Below, piece after piece: positions 1 to 8,735 of a stretch of 43,534 nt of DNA. The notes below the pieces were generated by a model that had not been told where the DNA came from, did no database searches, and saw only the letters and a list, made by a program, of their open reading frames with translations. The position numbers and the translations under genes are program-made. Positions within the stretch are counted from its first letter, which is position 1. Every line of letters starts with the position of its first letter. The DNA comes from Acidobacteriota bacterium (GTDB lineage Bacteria; Acidobacteriota; Vicinamibacteria; Marinacidobacterales; SMYC01). The DNA lies in NCBI GenBank assembly GCA_004356105.1, contig SMYC01000283.1, positions 1 to 43,534 of the forward strand, written 5' to 3'.

Positions 1-281
1 CTGGCCGCCACCCACACTTTACCTACAGATCATAGGAAAAGCAGGCGTGGACTTGGAAGGATGAACGCCTAAATCTGAACGCAGAATAGACCACGCCCCT
101 CAAAGTTCATGTGCATGAACTCTCAGCAAGGTGGGGGATTTAAGTGAGCGCTATAGACTAAGGGTTCCGCGCTGCGTTTCGTCCCTCCACCGCTGCGGTC
201 CGTCACATAACTCACGCTCGTGGAGCGCTCGCGGGCGAGAATAGCGCGGAGAGATTAGGATAGGTTTAGGAGGCCGATTCC
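1..281. other. Leader region without a recognised gene
   Basis: No convincing coding sequence is seen here on either strand. The segment holds a 16-bp inverted repeat (105-120) and ends in a strong ribosome binding site, AGGAGG at 268-273, eight bases before the ATG of the cytochrome gene. It is probably the promoter and leader of that gene. No clear -35/-10 pair could be fixed. Confidence 0.5.
105..120. promoter_or_regulatory. Inverted repeat, possible operator
   Basis: GTTCATG and CATGAAC flank a 2-base centre (TG), giving two perfect 7-bp arms. The element lies 162 bp before the cytochrome start. Its size and symmetry fit a dimeric repressor or activator site. That role is inference; no second copy was noticed nearby. 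Confidence 0.35.
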
Positions 282-1061
282 ATGTCGTACACGAAAAGTG
301 CGGGGCGCTTGCTGGTGGTGGTGTTGGCGGTCGCGGGGCTCGCCGAAGCCCAAGGGTTTAGGTGGCCGGAGGAGCCGGAGAACTTGAAGGCACTCCCAGC
401 ATCCGTGAAGGGGAGAGAGCTCGGCAGCATCATGCGCGGTTTCGCGAGCGCGCTCGACGTCCGCTGCCAGTACTGCCACGTGGCTCAGGCGGGCTTAGAG
501 CTCGACCCAATGGATCTGATGACCTTCGATTTCGCCTCGGACGAGAACCCCCGCAAGAACAAAGCCCGAACGATGCTTCGCATGGTGGGTGTGATCAACG
601 ATGACCACTTGAGCAAGCTCGGCGTCACGGCGTCCGACCGAGTTCGTGTCGACTGCGTGACCTGTCATCGCGGCCAGAGCCGCCCCGAGATGCTGGGCGA
701 CGTTCTCGCGACGACGATAGCGGAAGACGGTGTCGAGGCCGCGATAGAGAAGTATCGTGAGCTGCGCGAGAGTCACTACGGAGGATTTTCCTACGATTTC
801 TCACCCGGAGTGCTCGGCTCCCTCGGAGAAAGTTTGCTGTCCGAGGGCGAGGTCGAGGTTGCCATCCGCATGCTCGCTCTGGAGAACGAGCAAAATCCGG
901 ACTTCGCCTACGGGCATTACCTGAGTGGGATGGCCCATGACGAAGCCGGGCATGGGCCCGAGGCTATACAGCACATGGAGAAAGCTGTCGCACTCGCGCC
1001 GGACGGCCAGAAGCCTTTCTTCCAACGCTCGCTCGAGAAATTGAAAAACGACGGGCGGTGA
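282..1061 (+). CDS. Diheme c-type cytochrome, reaction-centre cytochrome c-like, with TPR-like C-terminus
   Basis: This is a secreted electron-transfer protein of 259 residues. Residues 1-24 form a signal peptide with cleavage near AEAQ. Two heme-binding motifs are visible: CQYCH at 62-66 and CVTCH at 125-129. The stretch between them, with a TFDFASDENP motif, matches the short acidobacterial cytochromes usually labelled photosynthetic reaction centre cytochrome c subunit family. Those occur in non-phototrophs, so photosynthesis is not implied. Residues about 190-255 look like one or two TPR helical pairs, which suggests docking to a partner. The start is supported by AGGAGG eight bases upstream. 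The gene stands alone, convergent with the response-regulator gene. The redox partner is unknown. Confidence 0.85.
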   Translation: MSYTKSAGRLLVVVLAVAGLAEAQGFRWPEEPENLKALPASVKGRELGSIMRGFASALDVRCQYCHVAQAGLELDPMDLMTFDFASDENPRKNKARTMLRMVGVINDDHLSKLGVTASDRVRVDCVTCHRGQSRPEMLGDVLATTIAEDGVEAAIEKYRELRESHYGGFSYDFSPGVLGSLGESLLSEGEVEVAIRMLALENEQNPDFAYGHYLSGMAHDEAGHGPEAIQHMEKAVALAPDGQKPFFQRSLEKLKNDGR

Positions 1062-1074
1062 CCTAATCGTCGAG

Positions 1075-1088
1075 CTCTAGATCTAGAG
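1075..1088. repeat. 14-bp perfect palindrome between convergent genes
   Basis: CTCTAGATCTAGAG is fully self-complementary and lies 13 bp after the cytochrome stop. There is no loop and no T-run, so it is a poor intrinsic terminator. It could be a protein site or chance. Confidence 0.3.
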
Positions 1089-1189
1089 AGGAACGCAGTC
1101 ACACATAAACTTTGTATGGTGAAGAAACTAATCCAAGTCGTGGACCCTAGACGAACTGCAGGGCCGTTGAGAGCTTCCTCGACGCGAAC

Positions 1190-2581
1190 CTACCGGAACG
1201 AATCAGCGGAAATGTCGAGCTGTTTGAGTTTTTGCTGGAGGTTTTGCCGGTGCAGGCCGAGGTCTCGAGCAGCCTTCGAGATGTTGCCGCCATGCGTTTC
1301 GAGAGCCCGCGTGAGGATGTCGTGCTCGAAGCGGTCGATCACTTTTTGTTTCGCGGTCTGGAAATCATCGCTCGGACCCCAGCTCGCGGTAGCATTTCCG
1401 GTCGTACCGCCGCCCCCGGAGACCTCCTGGGGCAAGTCCTCGGGGCGGATGACGTCGCCCCGACAAAAGATTGAGGCGCGCTCGAGGGCGTTTTTGAGCT
1501 CGCGTACATTTCCGCGCCACGGATGAGCAGCGAGCGCGCTGGATGCTTCCGGCGATAGCTCGAGCCGGTCGCCGCCAAACCCCTTCAAGAAATACTCCGC
1601 GAGGACCGCGACGTCTCCCGCGCGATCGCGAAGCGGCGGTATCTCGATGTCGACGACTTTGAGCCGGAAGAGCAAGTCCTCCCGAAAGGTCCCTTCCTCG
1701 ACGCGCTTTTTCAGATCGCGGTGCGTCGCGGCGATGACGCGCACGTTGACGCGCACGGTGCGACCGCCTCCGAGAGGTTCGACCTCGCCTTCTTGCAGCA
1801 CACGCAATAGCTTCGCTTGTGCGGAGAGCGCCATGTCCCCAATCTCGTCGAGAAAGAGCGTGCCTCGGTCGGCTTCCTGGAACTTGCCGGCGCGATCGCG
1901 ATCCGCCCCGGTGAAAGCGCCTCGCTTGTGGCCGAAGAGCTCGCTCTCGACGAGCGTGTCGGGAATGGCGGAGCAATTAACGGTGACGAACGGCCCGCGC
2001 GCCACGTTCGACAGCTCGTGGAGGCGGCGGGCCACGATCTCTTTCCCGGTGCCGCTCTCGCCGAGAATGAGCACGGTGGCGGTCGTCGGCGCTACGCGAC
2101 CGACGGCTTCGAGCACGTGCCGGATGGCTTCGGATTGGCCGACGAGCGGCCCGGGTCCGCGGAGGCGGCGGACTTCCGCATTCAAGTTCAAGTTCTCGCG
2201 CTTCAAGCGATGTTGCTCGAGCGTCTTCTCGACGACGTGCCGGAGCGCGTCGATCTCGTAAGGCTTGGCGATGAAGTCTTGGGCGCCGGCTTTGACGGCG
2301 GCGATGGCTGTCTCCAGGCCGGAATCCGCCGTGATCACGACGACGGGAGGTGGCGACGGCATCTCCATGATCTCGGCGAGCGCGGTCATTCCGTCCATCT
2401 CGGGCATGCGCAGATCGAGCAAGACGAGGTCGACGGTTTGCCGCTCGAGTGCGTCGAGGCATTCTTTCCCGTTGCCGCACTCGATGAAGTCATGGGCCGA
2501 GGCGCCAAGCGCGCGCACGGCGCCGCGGCGAGCGGAGGGCTCGTCGTCACAGACAATTATGCGATGTTTGCGTTCGCTCAT
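1190..2581 (-). CDS. NtrC-family sigma-54-dependent response regulator
   Basis: This 463-residue DNA-binding regulator turns on sigma-54 promoters when phosphorylated. It has three modules: a receiver domain (about 5-120, acceptor Asp56 in LLDLRMP), an AAA+ domain (about 145-380) and a Fis-type helix-turn-helix at the C-terminus (about 420-460). Walker A, GESGTGKE, is at 174-181. The sigma-54 contact loop GAFTGA is intact at 221-226, so it should be a true activator. The ATG at 2581 is chosen because it overlaps the stop of the upstream kinase gene as ATGA; longer readings have arginine-rich, non-family N-termini. It is co-transcribed with the kinase. The likely target is the divergent PspA operon, which carries a -24/-12 element. 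The architecture also resembles PrsR of PEP-CTERM systems, but no PEP-CTERM genes are nearby. Confidence 0.92.
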   Translation of the reverse strand: MSERKHRIIVCDDEPSARRGAVRALGASAHDFIECGNGKECLDALERQTVDLVLLDLRMPEMDGMTALAEIMEMPSPPPVVVITADSGLETAIAAVKAGAQDFIAKPYEIDALRHVVEKTLEQHRLKRENLNLNAEVRRLRGPGPLVGQSEAIRHVLEAVGRVAPTTATVLILGESGTGKEIVARRLHELSNVARGPFVTVNCSAIPDTLVESELFGHKRGAFTGADRDRAGKFQEADRGTLFLDEIGDMALSAQAKLLRVLQEGEVEPLGGGRTVRVNVRVIAATHRDLKKRVEEGTFREDLLFRLKVVDIEIPPLRDRAGDVAVLAEYFLKGFGGDRLELSPEASSALAAHPWRGNVRELKNALERASIFCRGDVIRPEDLPQEVSGGGGTTGNATASWGPSDDFQTAKQKVIDRFEHDILTRALETHGGNISKAARDLGLHRQNLQQKLKQLDISADSFR

Positions 2582-4575
2582 ATACGGACTCGAAAGAGAA
2601 TGTTGTCGGGCTCGTTGACGAGATCGATGCGACCGCCGAGCTCTCGGACTCTTTGCTCGACGAGCGCGAGGCCGAGCCCGGTGCCGCCTTCGCCGGAAAC
2701 GAATGGGTCGAACAAATGCGCTGCGATGTCTTCGGCGATGGGGGGCCCCTCGTTGGCACACTCGAAGACGAGCGCGTCGTCCTCGACGCGCAGTCTCACT
2801 CGCACGGTCGAGCCATCGGGTGCGTGTCGGATAGCGTTCAGCATCAAGTTAAAAACGACGGTCTGCCACGTCGCTGGAGTGCCTCTCGCTTCAGCGCCGT
2901 TTTCGACGGCTTCCTGGTCGATGGTGATGCCGCGACCACGCGCTTCGTGGTCGAGCACGTAGGCGGCGGACTCGATGACTTTTTCCAGCGGCGTCGTGTC
3001 GCTATGGGTGCCCGGGCGCGCAAAGCCGAGCACTTCGCGGGCGACCTCGTTCAAGCGGTCGACTTGCTCGACGATGAGGCGTAGGTCCTCGGCTTGCTCG
3101 TGATGCGTCTCCTCTTTGCCGAGCTCCTCACGCACCGTTTGAGCCAAGGCTTTCATCGACGACAAAGGATTCTTGAGCTCGTGGGCGAGTGACGCCGAGA
3201 CCATGCCGAGCATCGAGAGTCTCTCTTGTTCCGCCTGGCTCCGCTCGGCGGCGAGGCGGGCGTCGAGGAGCCGCCGGATCTCGATCGCGGCCGCGAGCTG
3301 GCTGAGCACGAGCTGGATGCTCTCCATCTCGCCGTCCTCGTAACCGCCACCCACCGCGCTCGACGCGATCGCGAAAACGCTCTCGAGCTCTCCGCCGACG
3401 CGGAGGGGGAAGACCGCGTGGAGCTTCTCCTCGACGAGCGCATTCGCGAGGGGCGGCGATGGCGCGCGAAGACGGTTGAAGGCTTTCGTTCCCTGCTCGC
3501 GAAAGTAGCTCCAGATTTCCGTGTTGTCCGACCAACGGGTCTCGGCGCCGATCCATCGGCTCACTTCGTCCGAGGCGAGCTTCGTGATCTCGGCTTCGGA
3601 CGCGTCGAGCTTTTGAAGCTGCTCGCTGAGCGCCGCGATCTCTTCTTGCCCGATGGTGCGTTCCCAAAGACGAGCCAGAACTTGCGAGCGTCGCGTCGCC
3701 CAGCGTGTGAGCGGCCCGAAGAAAAGACCCGCAAGCACGGCGAGCAATATGCCCCAGGCAAGAACACGGTGGAACACGGGATGGCCAGAAGCGCCGAGCG
3801 CCGGGCCAGCGAGCAGGATGAGAAAAAGCAGCGCGAGGATGCTCACAAAATGCCGAAGGCTTCGGTTCGAGAGCGATAGGCTCAGCAAGTTGTAGCGGCG
3901 CACGAAATACAAGAACGTCATCCCCAAGACGAGCCCCGACGTGTTGACGAGGATTCGCCAGACCGGCTCGGACCAAACGTCGATGAGCGTTGCGCCAAGA
4001 AGCACGAGCGCTTCGACGACTAGGACCGTCACCATGAGCCAACGCAAGAATTGCGCCAGCTCAGGCCGCTTGGCTTTGCGGCGGCCATACAGAATGAGGC
4101 CGACCGAAATGATCGTAGCGAGCGTAACGTGGAGCAGAAAGAGCTCGTACACGTCGCGGCTCACACGCGTCAGGTCGGTCTCGGACTGCCGGATGACATC
4201 TACGATCACTGGCGGGAATGCGAGAAGGCTGAGATAAGCAGGGGCGATCCAGAGCCAACTCGGACGGGGGTCGAGCATGCGCCAGATGGTGTGTGCGAGA
4301 AGCGGGAAACTCGCGAGCCAGCCGACCGATCGCGCAACATCGACGAACGGACCAACGTCCGACCAGAGCCCGGCGCTCGACAGCAAAATCGAAGCGAGCT
4401 CGTCGAGGAGCGATCCCGAGTACCAGAGCGTGAGCCCGAGCGCGAGAAGACGGATGGGTCGGTTGCCGGGAAGGATGGCGCGCTGCTGAAAGAGCTCGCG
4501 CGTGAGGAACCCGTACATGAAGGTTCCGAGCAAGAAGATGAGGAGCTCGGCGTAAAGAGCGAGGTCTTGCAGCAT
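2578..4575 (-). CDS. Membrane-bound sensor histidine kinase (multi-TM, GAF-like, HisKA, HATPase)
   Basis: This is the sensor partner of the adjacent sigma-54 activator. The 665-residue protein starts with about nine to ten membrane helices (roughly 1-300), followed by a GAF-like region (about 320-430), a HisKA domain with the phospho-acceptor in LAHELKNP (His465), and a HATPase domain with the N-box around Asn576 and a GTGLGLAL motif near 631. The large membrane part and absence of a big periplasmic loop suggest sensing within or near the membrane. The start is uncertain: ATG at 4575 is followed directly by the first helix, but ATG 4599 and TTG 4638 are in frame. The stop overlaps the regulator start by 4 bp. 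The layout resembles PrsK of PEP-CTERM systems; that label is not proven. Confidence 0.9.
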   Translation of the reverse strand: MLQDLALYAELLIFLLGTFMYGFLTRELFQQRAILPGNRPIRLLALGLTLWYSGSLLDELASILLSSAGLWSDVGPFVDVARSVGWLASFPLLAHTIWRMLDPRPSWLWIAPAYLSLLAFPPVIVDVIRQSETDLTRVSRDVYELFLLHVTLATIISVGLILYGRRKAKRPELAQFLRWLMVTVLVVEALVLLGATLIDVWSEPVWRILVNTSGLVLGMTFLYFVRRYNLLSLSLSNRSLRHFVSILALLFLILLAGPALGASGHPVFHRVLAWGILLAVLAGLFFGPLTRWATRRSQVLARLWERTIGQEEIAALSEQLQKLDASEAEITKLASDEVSRWIGAETRWSDNTEIWSYFREQGTKAFNRLRAPSPPLANALVEEKLHAVFPLRVGGELESVFAIASSAVGGGYEDGEMESIQLVLSQLAAAIEIRRLLDARLAAERSQAEQERLSMLGMVSASLAHELKNPLSSMKALAQTVREELGKEETHHEQAEDLRLIVEQVDRLNEVAREVLGFARPGTHSDTTPLEKVIESAAYVLDHEARGRGITIDQEAVENGAEARGTPATWQTVVFNLMLNAIRHAPDGSTVRVRLRVEDDALVFECANEGPPIAEDIAAHLFDPFVSGEGGTGLGLALVEQRVRELGGRIDLVNEPDNILFRVRI

Positions 4576-4678
4576 GGATGCGGCACCGGCCACGCGCATC
4601 TTTCGCACTGCGCACGTCTGGATAAGGTGCAGTGACAATCATGCACCTGGAGGGCTTCAAATGGCAAGTACAGACGGT

Positions 4679-4702
4679 TAAGTAGCTGTAACTAAGCAGC
4701 TT
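4679..4702. promoter_or_regulatory. Direct repeat upstream of sigma-54 element, possible activator site
   Basis: TAAGTAGCTG (4679-4688) and TAAGCAGCTT (4693-4702) are spaced 14 bp start to start. AGCTG and CAGCT within them also form an inverted pair (4684-4688 and 4697-4701). The repeat ends about 20 bp before the -24 box, closer than most enhancer sites, so a role as the response-regulator site is only a suggestion. Confidence 0.3.
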
Positions 4703-4720
4703 GTGGCCATCACTCCCTCC

Positions 4721-4736
4721 TGGCACCACCCTTGTA
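4721..4736 (+). promoter_or_regulatory. Sigma-54 type (-24/-12) promoter
   Basis: TGGCAC, five bases, then TTGTA gives the correct 10-base gap between the -24 GG and the -12 dinucleotide. The only departure from the consensus TGGCAC-N5-TTGCA is C to T in the -12 box. Transcription would start near 4746, just upstream of the AGGAGG ribosome binding site at 4750-4755 and the ATG at 4760. The promoter faces the PspA operon and sits in the divergent gap next to an NtrC-type activator with intact GAFTGA. Confidence 0.6.
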
Positions 4737-4759
4737 AGAGAAGGGGCTAGGAGGCAACT

Positions 4760-7700
4760 ATGAAGGCTACAGAATCGACGCCCGGGCTCGGATCGCTACA
4801 AGGCATTCGATGGCTACTTGCCGTTGGAGCTCTGATGATGGCGGTCTCGGTCTATCGCCTCGTGGAGTCCCAGTGGGCTGGGATGTCCGTGAACGCGCAG
4901 TTCCTGACGCTCGTCACCGGCTCACTCGTTTTGTTCGGGGTGGGCGAGCTTCTCCGCAATCGTTTGCGGCTGCCCATCGCGGGCTCGGCGCTCCAGCTTT
5001 TATTTACCGTGCTCGTACCGGTTCTCTCCTGGGGAGCGGCTTATTTGAATCTGATGAGCACGGCTTGGGGAGCGGCGGTCTACGGCTTTTCGGTTGTCGC
5101 CCTCTTGGCGGCGTTTCGCCATTGTCTTCGGGAAACACTTCGCTATGACGGCGTGGCCTACCCGTTGGCCTTTAGCCTTCTCACGATTAGCTTGCCCCTC
5201 ATGTCGTTCGTGACGCCGTCGAGCTCAGGTTTCATCGCGGCGGCGCTCGCGCTCGGCGCCGTGTTCTATTTTGGGGCGCGCCACATCAATCGGTTCTTGT
5301 TCCACCGCGATCGGCGTGACGGCGTCGACCGTCCCGTGCAGGCGCTCCCGTTCCTAGCGCTCGCGGTGCTGTACGTGGCGAGCTTGAGCATTTTGCAGCT
5401 TCCCGCATCCTTCATAGCCTTGCCGATTTTGGTGCTCGGTGTCGCGCTCGTTACGACGGGTGAAGAGTATTACTCGGCGCTCATGCACTCGTTGCGCGCG
5501 CGCCCCGCGTCGTGGCCGGGACGTTCGGTCGCACTGCTCTCGCTCGGGTTTGCGCTCATGGCGATTGCGGCGCCTCTGTCGTTTCTCGACAATGCAGGGC
5601 GCGTCGTCGCTATCGTGTTCCTTTCGATCGCCACGGTTCTGTTTCGCTGGAGCTTCCGCTACGCGAGCGGGAGCGCGCGCGTAGCTGCCATGCTGGCTTC
5701 CGTCGTCGGCTACTTCTGTTTTCCGACACTGCTGCCAACCGTTGTGACGGAGCCGATTTTTAGCTTGTCGGCTTGGCTCGGGCTCGAGAATCCGTTTGCG
5801 GCGATCGCGTTTGCCCAGCTCGGGCTTGCTGCCATCTTCACGTTTCTTGCGCGAGACAAAATCCGAGCCCACACGATCGTCGCGACGGTCCATTTGACGG
5901 TCATCGTGGCGATGTCGTCTGTCTCGGGCGCTTCGATCATCGCACCTCTTGCACTCGGACTCGCGTTGATATCGACATGGCTCACGCGGCGTCCCGACTG
6001 GCTCGTAGCGGCGCACGCAGCGTTTGGCGCTTCCATCCTTGCTTGGGGCGGCACATACAACATGGAGATCCTCGCCAGCGTTCTGATCGTCGGGGTCCTT
6101 GCTTATCGGGGGCTGCAATGGAAGGACTACCTGCTCCTCCCCGCGATGTTCTGGGCGTTCGTCATCGCCGGTTCCGGGATGGTGGGTTTCACGAACGGGG
6201 GAGCGCTCGAGGTCGTGCTCGCTTCCGGCCTCTTCATGGCGCTCGGTCAGCGCGTCGCGTTCTCAGCGAGCATTTTGTTGGGCCTTCTTGCGATGTCCCT
6301 TGGCATCCATGGCGAGCTCGCCTTTGCTTTCGACGCCTCGCGGAGCGTGCTCGTTCTCGCGACGATGGTGATGTTCGTTTTGTCAGTGCTGGGTTGGCGC
6401 CGCGCAAACCGTACGTGGGAGCTCGGGCTGCACGTGTCGATTCTGGGCCATGGTGCGCTCGGAATCGCATGGCTCTTTCTCGCCTTCATGAACGGCCCGA
6501 TGGGTATCGAGCCCTTCATCTTCGCGCTTTTCGGCTGGGCCGTTCTCAGTCACGGAATACGCACCGAGGACGCGACCGACGTGAACGTGGGTCTCGCGTT
6601 TCTCGTGGCTTACGTGCCGTTTCACCTCTGGGCTGCCGCGTGGACCTCCTCTGTTCCGATTCTCATGTTGGCTGCGCTTTTGGTTTTACTGGCGGCGCGT
6701 TTCGCTCCGTTACCGATTCTCCAAAAGCCGGTGGCACGTTTCATTTTGTTCTGGCGCGTCGCCGCCGTGGTGGCAGCGCTCACCGTGACGGGAACAGAAA
6801 CGCTGGCACTCGCGGTCGTCGTTGCACTGATGGGCGCGCTCGCCGGCAAGGTGCCTTATCGCAGCGGTCTTCTCGTCGCCGCGCATATGCTCGTCTTGGT
6901 CGAGGGCGTTTCAACGAGCTTCTTCCCGCTCGCGCTCGTGGAAGCTGCGGTAGGGGCCCTTCCGCTCGCCTCGGCGCTGGCTCTTGCCTGGATATTACTC
7001 GTGGAGGCGAGGGGACCGAAGACACTCGTGCCGTGGACGGCGTGTCTGGAAGCGATGGTTCTGTTCGGGGTCTTCGCGATCCCGGCCTCGCCGTTCACCG
7101 CCTGGGACTTCGCCGCTCTCATTGCGGTGGCCTTCGCGTTCGCGCTCCGGCATGGCGTAAACAGCTACCGCTCCGAGAGCGCCGGCTACGCCTGGCTGAT
7201 GCAGCTCTGGCTCGGCGTGAGCACGCTCGTCGGCTTCCACGCCGGTTGGATCGCCTTCGGGAACGGTCGCGCACCCTACGTGCTGCTTGCGAGCGGCGTG
7301 CTCCAATATGCTCTCGCCGGACTCTTCGCCCGCGAGCCCAAAGCACTTGCGTTAGCGTCGAGCTCGAAAGCGACGGGGCATCTGCTTGCCTTTCTCGGCG
7401 GCATGGTGGGCCTCGTACGGATGCAGGCCATCCCGCTCTTTCTCGTGAGCGTCTTCTATCTCATCCTCGCTTCGCGTGAGAAAGAGAGCGTCGTGCCGTC
7501 GGTGCTGTCGGCAGGCTTTCTAGGCTTCGGTCTCGTCGCCATTGCCTGGGGACATGGCGTCGGGATGGAGTTCTACTCGCTCGCACCGGGCTTCGCGCTC
7601 GTTGCGCTATCTCTTCTGTTGTCGAAGGAGATGGGGCCGCGCTGGAGCCGTCACTTGTTCACTGCCGGGGCGGCGTTCATTTATGCGACCCCAGTGCTCG

Positions 7701-8002
7701 CGCTCTACGACGACATCACGTGGGCGTGGCAAGCGGTGCTCCTCATGCTCACCGTGGGATTCGGGGCCACGAGCTTCTGGCTGAGGAGCCGGCCGCTCCT
7801 CACCGTGTCGACCGCGGCGTTCGTCATCGACCTCGCGTGCTTCGTCATCAAGATCCGCGCGACTGAACCACTCTTGTTGTGGGTCGGCGGCGTGATGCTC
7901 GGTATCGCGCTCATGACGCTCGCCGCCTATCTCGAATATCGCCGCGAAGGCTTGGCTCAGCAGATCCGGGTCTTCGGTCAAGAACTAGCTCACTGGTACT
8001 AA
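4760..8002 (+). CDS. Giant polytopic membrane protein of unknown function, first gene of PspA operon
   Basis: I do not recognise a named family with certainty. The 1080-residue protein is almost wholly hydrophobic, with some 30 predicted membrane helices in short-loop succession and no obvious soluble domain, ATPase motif or signal peptide. Its size and helix density resemble the DUF2339 class of giant membrane proteins, but the coiled-coil N-terminus typical of that class is missing. The start has AGGAGG five bases before the ATG. It is the first gene behind a sigma-54-like promoter and is followed after 16 bp by a PspA homologue. I infer a role in the inner membrane as a stress sensor, a PspA docking partner or a lipid/polymer-handling protein; none of these can be shown from sequence alone. 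Confidence 0.85.
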   Translation: MKATESTPGLGSLQGIRWLLAVGALMMAVSVYRLVESQWAGMSVNAQFLTLVTGSLVLFGVGELLRNRLRLPIAGSALQLLFTVLVPVLSWGAAYLNLMSTAWGAAVYGFSVVALLAAFRHCLRETLRYDGVAYPLAFSLLTISLPLMSFVTPSSSGFIAAALALGAVFYFGARHINRFLFHRDRRDGVDRPVQALPFLALAVLYVASLSILQLPASFIALPILVLGVALVTTGEEYYSALMHSLRARPASWPGRSVALLSLGFALMAIAAPLSFLDNAGRVVAIVFLSIATVLFRWSFRYASGSARVAAMLASVVGYFCFPTLLPTVVTEPIFSLSAWLGLENPFAAIAFAQLGLAAIFTFLARDKIRAHTIVATVHLTVIVAMSSVSGASIIAPLALGLALISTWLTRRPDWLVAAHAAFGASILAWGGTYNMEILASVLIVGVLAYRGLQWKDYLLLPAMFWAFVIAGSGMVGFTNGGALEVVLASGLFMALGQRVAFSASILLGLLAMSLGIHGELAFAFDASRSVLVLATMVMFVLSVLGWRRANRTWELGLHVSILGHGALGIAWLFLAFMNGPMGIEPFIFALFGWAVLSHGIRTEDATDVNVGLAFLVAYVPFHLWAAAWTSSVPILMLAALLVLLAARFAPLPILQKPVARFILFWRVAAVVAALTVTGTETLALAVVVALMGALAGKVPYRSGLLVAAHMLVLVEGVSTSFFPLALVEAAVGALPLASALALAWILLVEARGPKTLVPWTACLEAMVLFGVFAIPASPFTAWDFAALIAVAFAFALRHGVNSYRSESAGYAWLMQLWLGVSTLVGFHAGWIAFGNGRAPYVLLASGVLQYALAGLFAREPKALALASSSKATGHLLAFLGGMVGLVRMQAIPLFLVSVFYLILASREKESVVPSVLSAGFLGFGLVAIAWGHGVGMEFYSLAPGFALVALSLLLSKEMGPRWSRHLFTAGAAFIYATPVLALYDDITWAWQAVLLMLTVGFGATSFWLRSRPLLTVSTAAFVIDLACFVIKIRATEPLLLWVGGVMLGIALMTLAAYLEYRREGLAQQIRVFGQELAHWY

Positions 8003-8018
8003 ACAAAGGAGGAAGACC

Positions 8019-8735
8019 ATGAACGTTACTCAGCGATTCACTTTACTCGTCAAAGGAAGCATCGACGCGGTCCTCACGCGGTTCGAAGACCCCGAGCGCT
8101 CGCTCAACCAGCTCGTGCTCGATATGGAAGAGGAGCTCGAAGCGGCCAAGCGCGCCGTGGCTCGAGCCATGGCCAACGAGGATCGGCTGCGAAGCCGTAC
8201 CAAATACCATGAGAAAGACATGAAGCAATGGGAGTCTGCCGCCGAGAGCGCTATGAAAAAGGGCGACGAAGACGGCGCCCGCGACATGCTGCTCCGGGCT
8301 GAGAAGGCGGAGAGGCAGCGCGATCGCTTGCAGGAGGAGCTTCACACGCAAAGCCGCGAGACGGAGGAGATCCGGGAAGCTATTGTGAATATGCACGACC
8401 GGATGCAGAAGGCCCGTTCGAGGCTCGAGCTCTTGCAAGCGCAGATGCGCCAGGGAGAGGCACGCCGGGCCATTAATAAGGTTATGGTCGGCGTGCAACG
8501 GGCGAATCTCCAAAGCGAGTTCGACCGCGTCAGCGAGCGTGTGGAGCTCCAAGCTTCGGCGGCGCGGTCCTACTTGAAGCTCGATGACGAGCTTCGGGGC
8601 GACCATCTGCGCCGCCGCGCCGAAGACTCCGACGTGGACGACGCGGTGGACGATCGGATGGCGAAGCTGCGCGGCAAGCTGAAGAAAAAGAAGAAGAAAG
8701 ACAAGGAGTTCGAGGATGAGGAAGAGGTGTCGTGA
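8019..8735 (+). CDS. pspA: PspA/IM30 (ESCRT-III-like) membrane-maintenance protein
   Basis: PspA/IM30 proteins bind stressed inner membrane, oligomerise and preserve the proton barrier. This one has 238 residues, the usual length. The N-terminal amphipathic helix (MNVTQRFTLLVKGSIDAVL) is followed by the family signature of paired Asp-Pro-Glu and MEEEL segments and a long coiled coil (about 25-185). The tail is highly charged, with a lysine run (KKKKKKDKEFEDEEE) not typical of E. coli PspA. A GGAGG site precedes the ATG, and the gene lies 16 bp after the giant membrane protein gene. In E. coli pspA is driven by sigma-54 with PspF; here no PspF is seen, but a two-component sigma-54 activator lies upstream. 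This suggests analogous control by a different sensor. Confidence 0.9.
   Translation: MNVTQRFTLLVKGSIDAVLTRFEDPERSLNQLVLDMEEELEAAKRAVARAMANEDRLRSRTKYHEKDMKQWESAAESAMKKGDEDGARDMLLRAEKAERQRDRLQEELHTQSRETEEIREAIVNMHDRMQKARSRLELLQAQMRQGEARRAINKVMVGVQRANLQSEFDRVSERVELQASAARSYLKLDDELRGDHLRRRAEDSDVDDAVDDRMAKLRGKLKKKKKKDKEFEDEEEVS

Noticed and set aside
282..1061. Cytochrome considered as evidence of phototrophy
   Set aside because: The family is common in non-phototrophic Acidobacteriota, and no reaction-centre, chlorophyll or light-harvesting gene is in the window.
1817..2962. A 381-codon plus-strand open frame across the regulator and kinase genes
   Set aside because: It is the antisense reading of two clear genes. 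The product has no family motifs, and the GC-rich third codon positions of the real genes keep the opposite strand open.
1190..4575. Kinase-regulator pair considered as PrsK/PrsR of a PEP-CTERM exopolysaccharide system
   Set aside because: The layout fits, but no exosortase or PEP-CTERM gene is nearby, while a PspA operon with a -24/-12 element is directly adjacent.
5773..7479. A 568-codon plus-strand frame inside the giant membrane protein gene
   Set aside because: It is an arginine-rich out-of-frame reading with no start signal. The hydrophobic frame is the coherent one.
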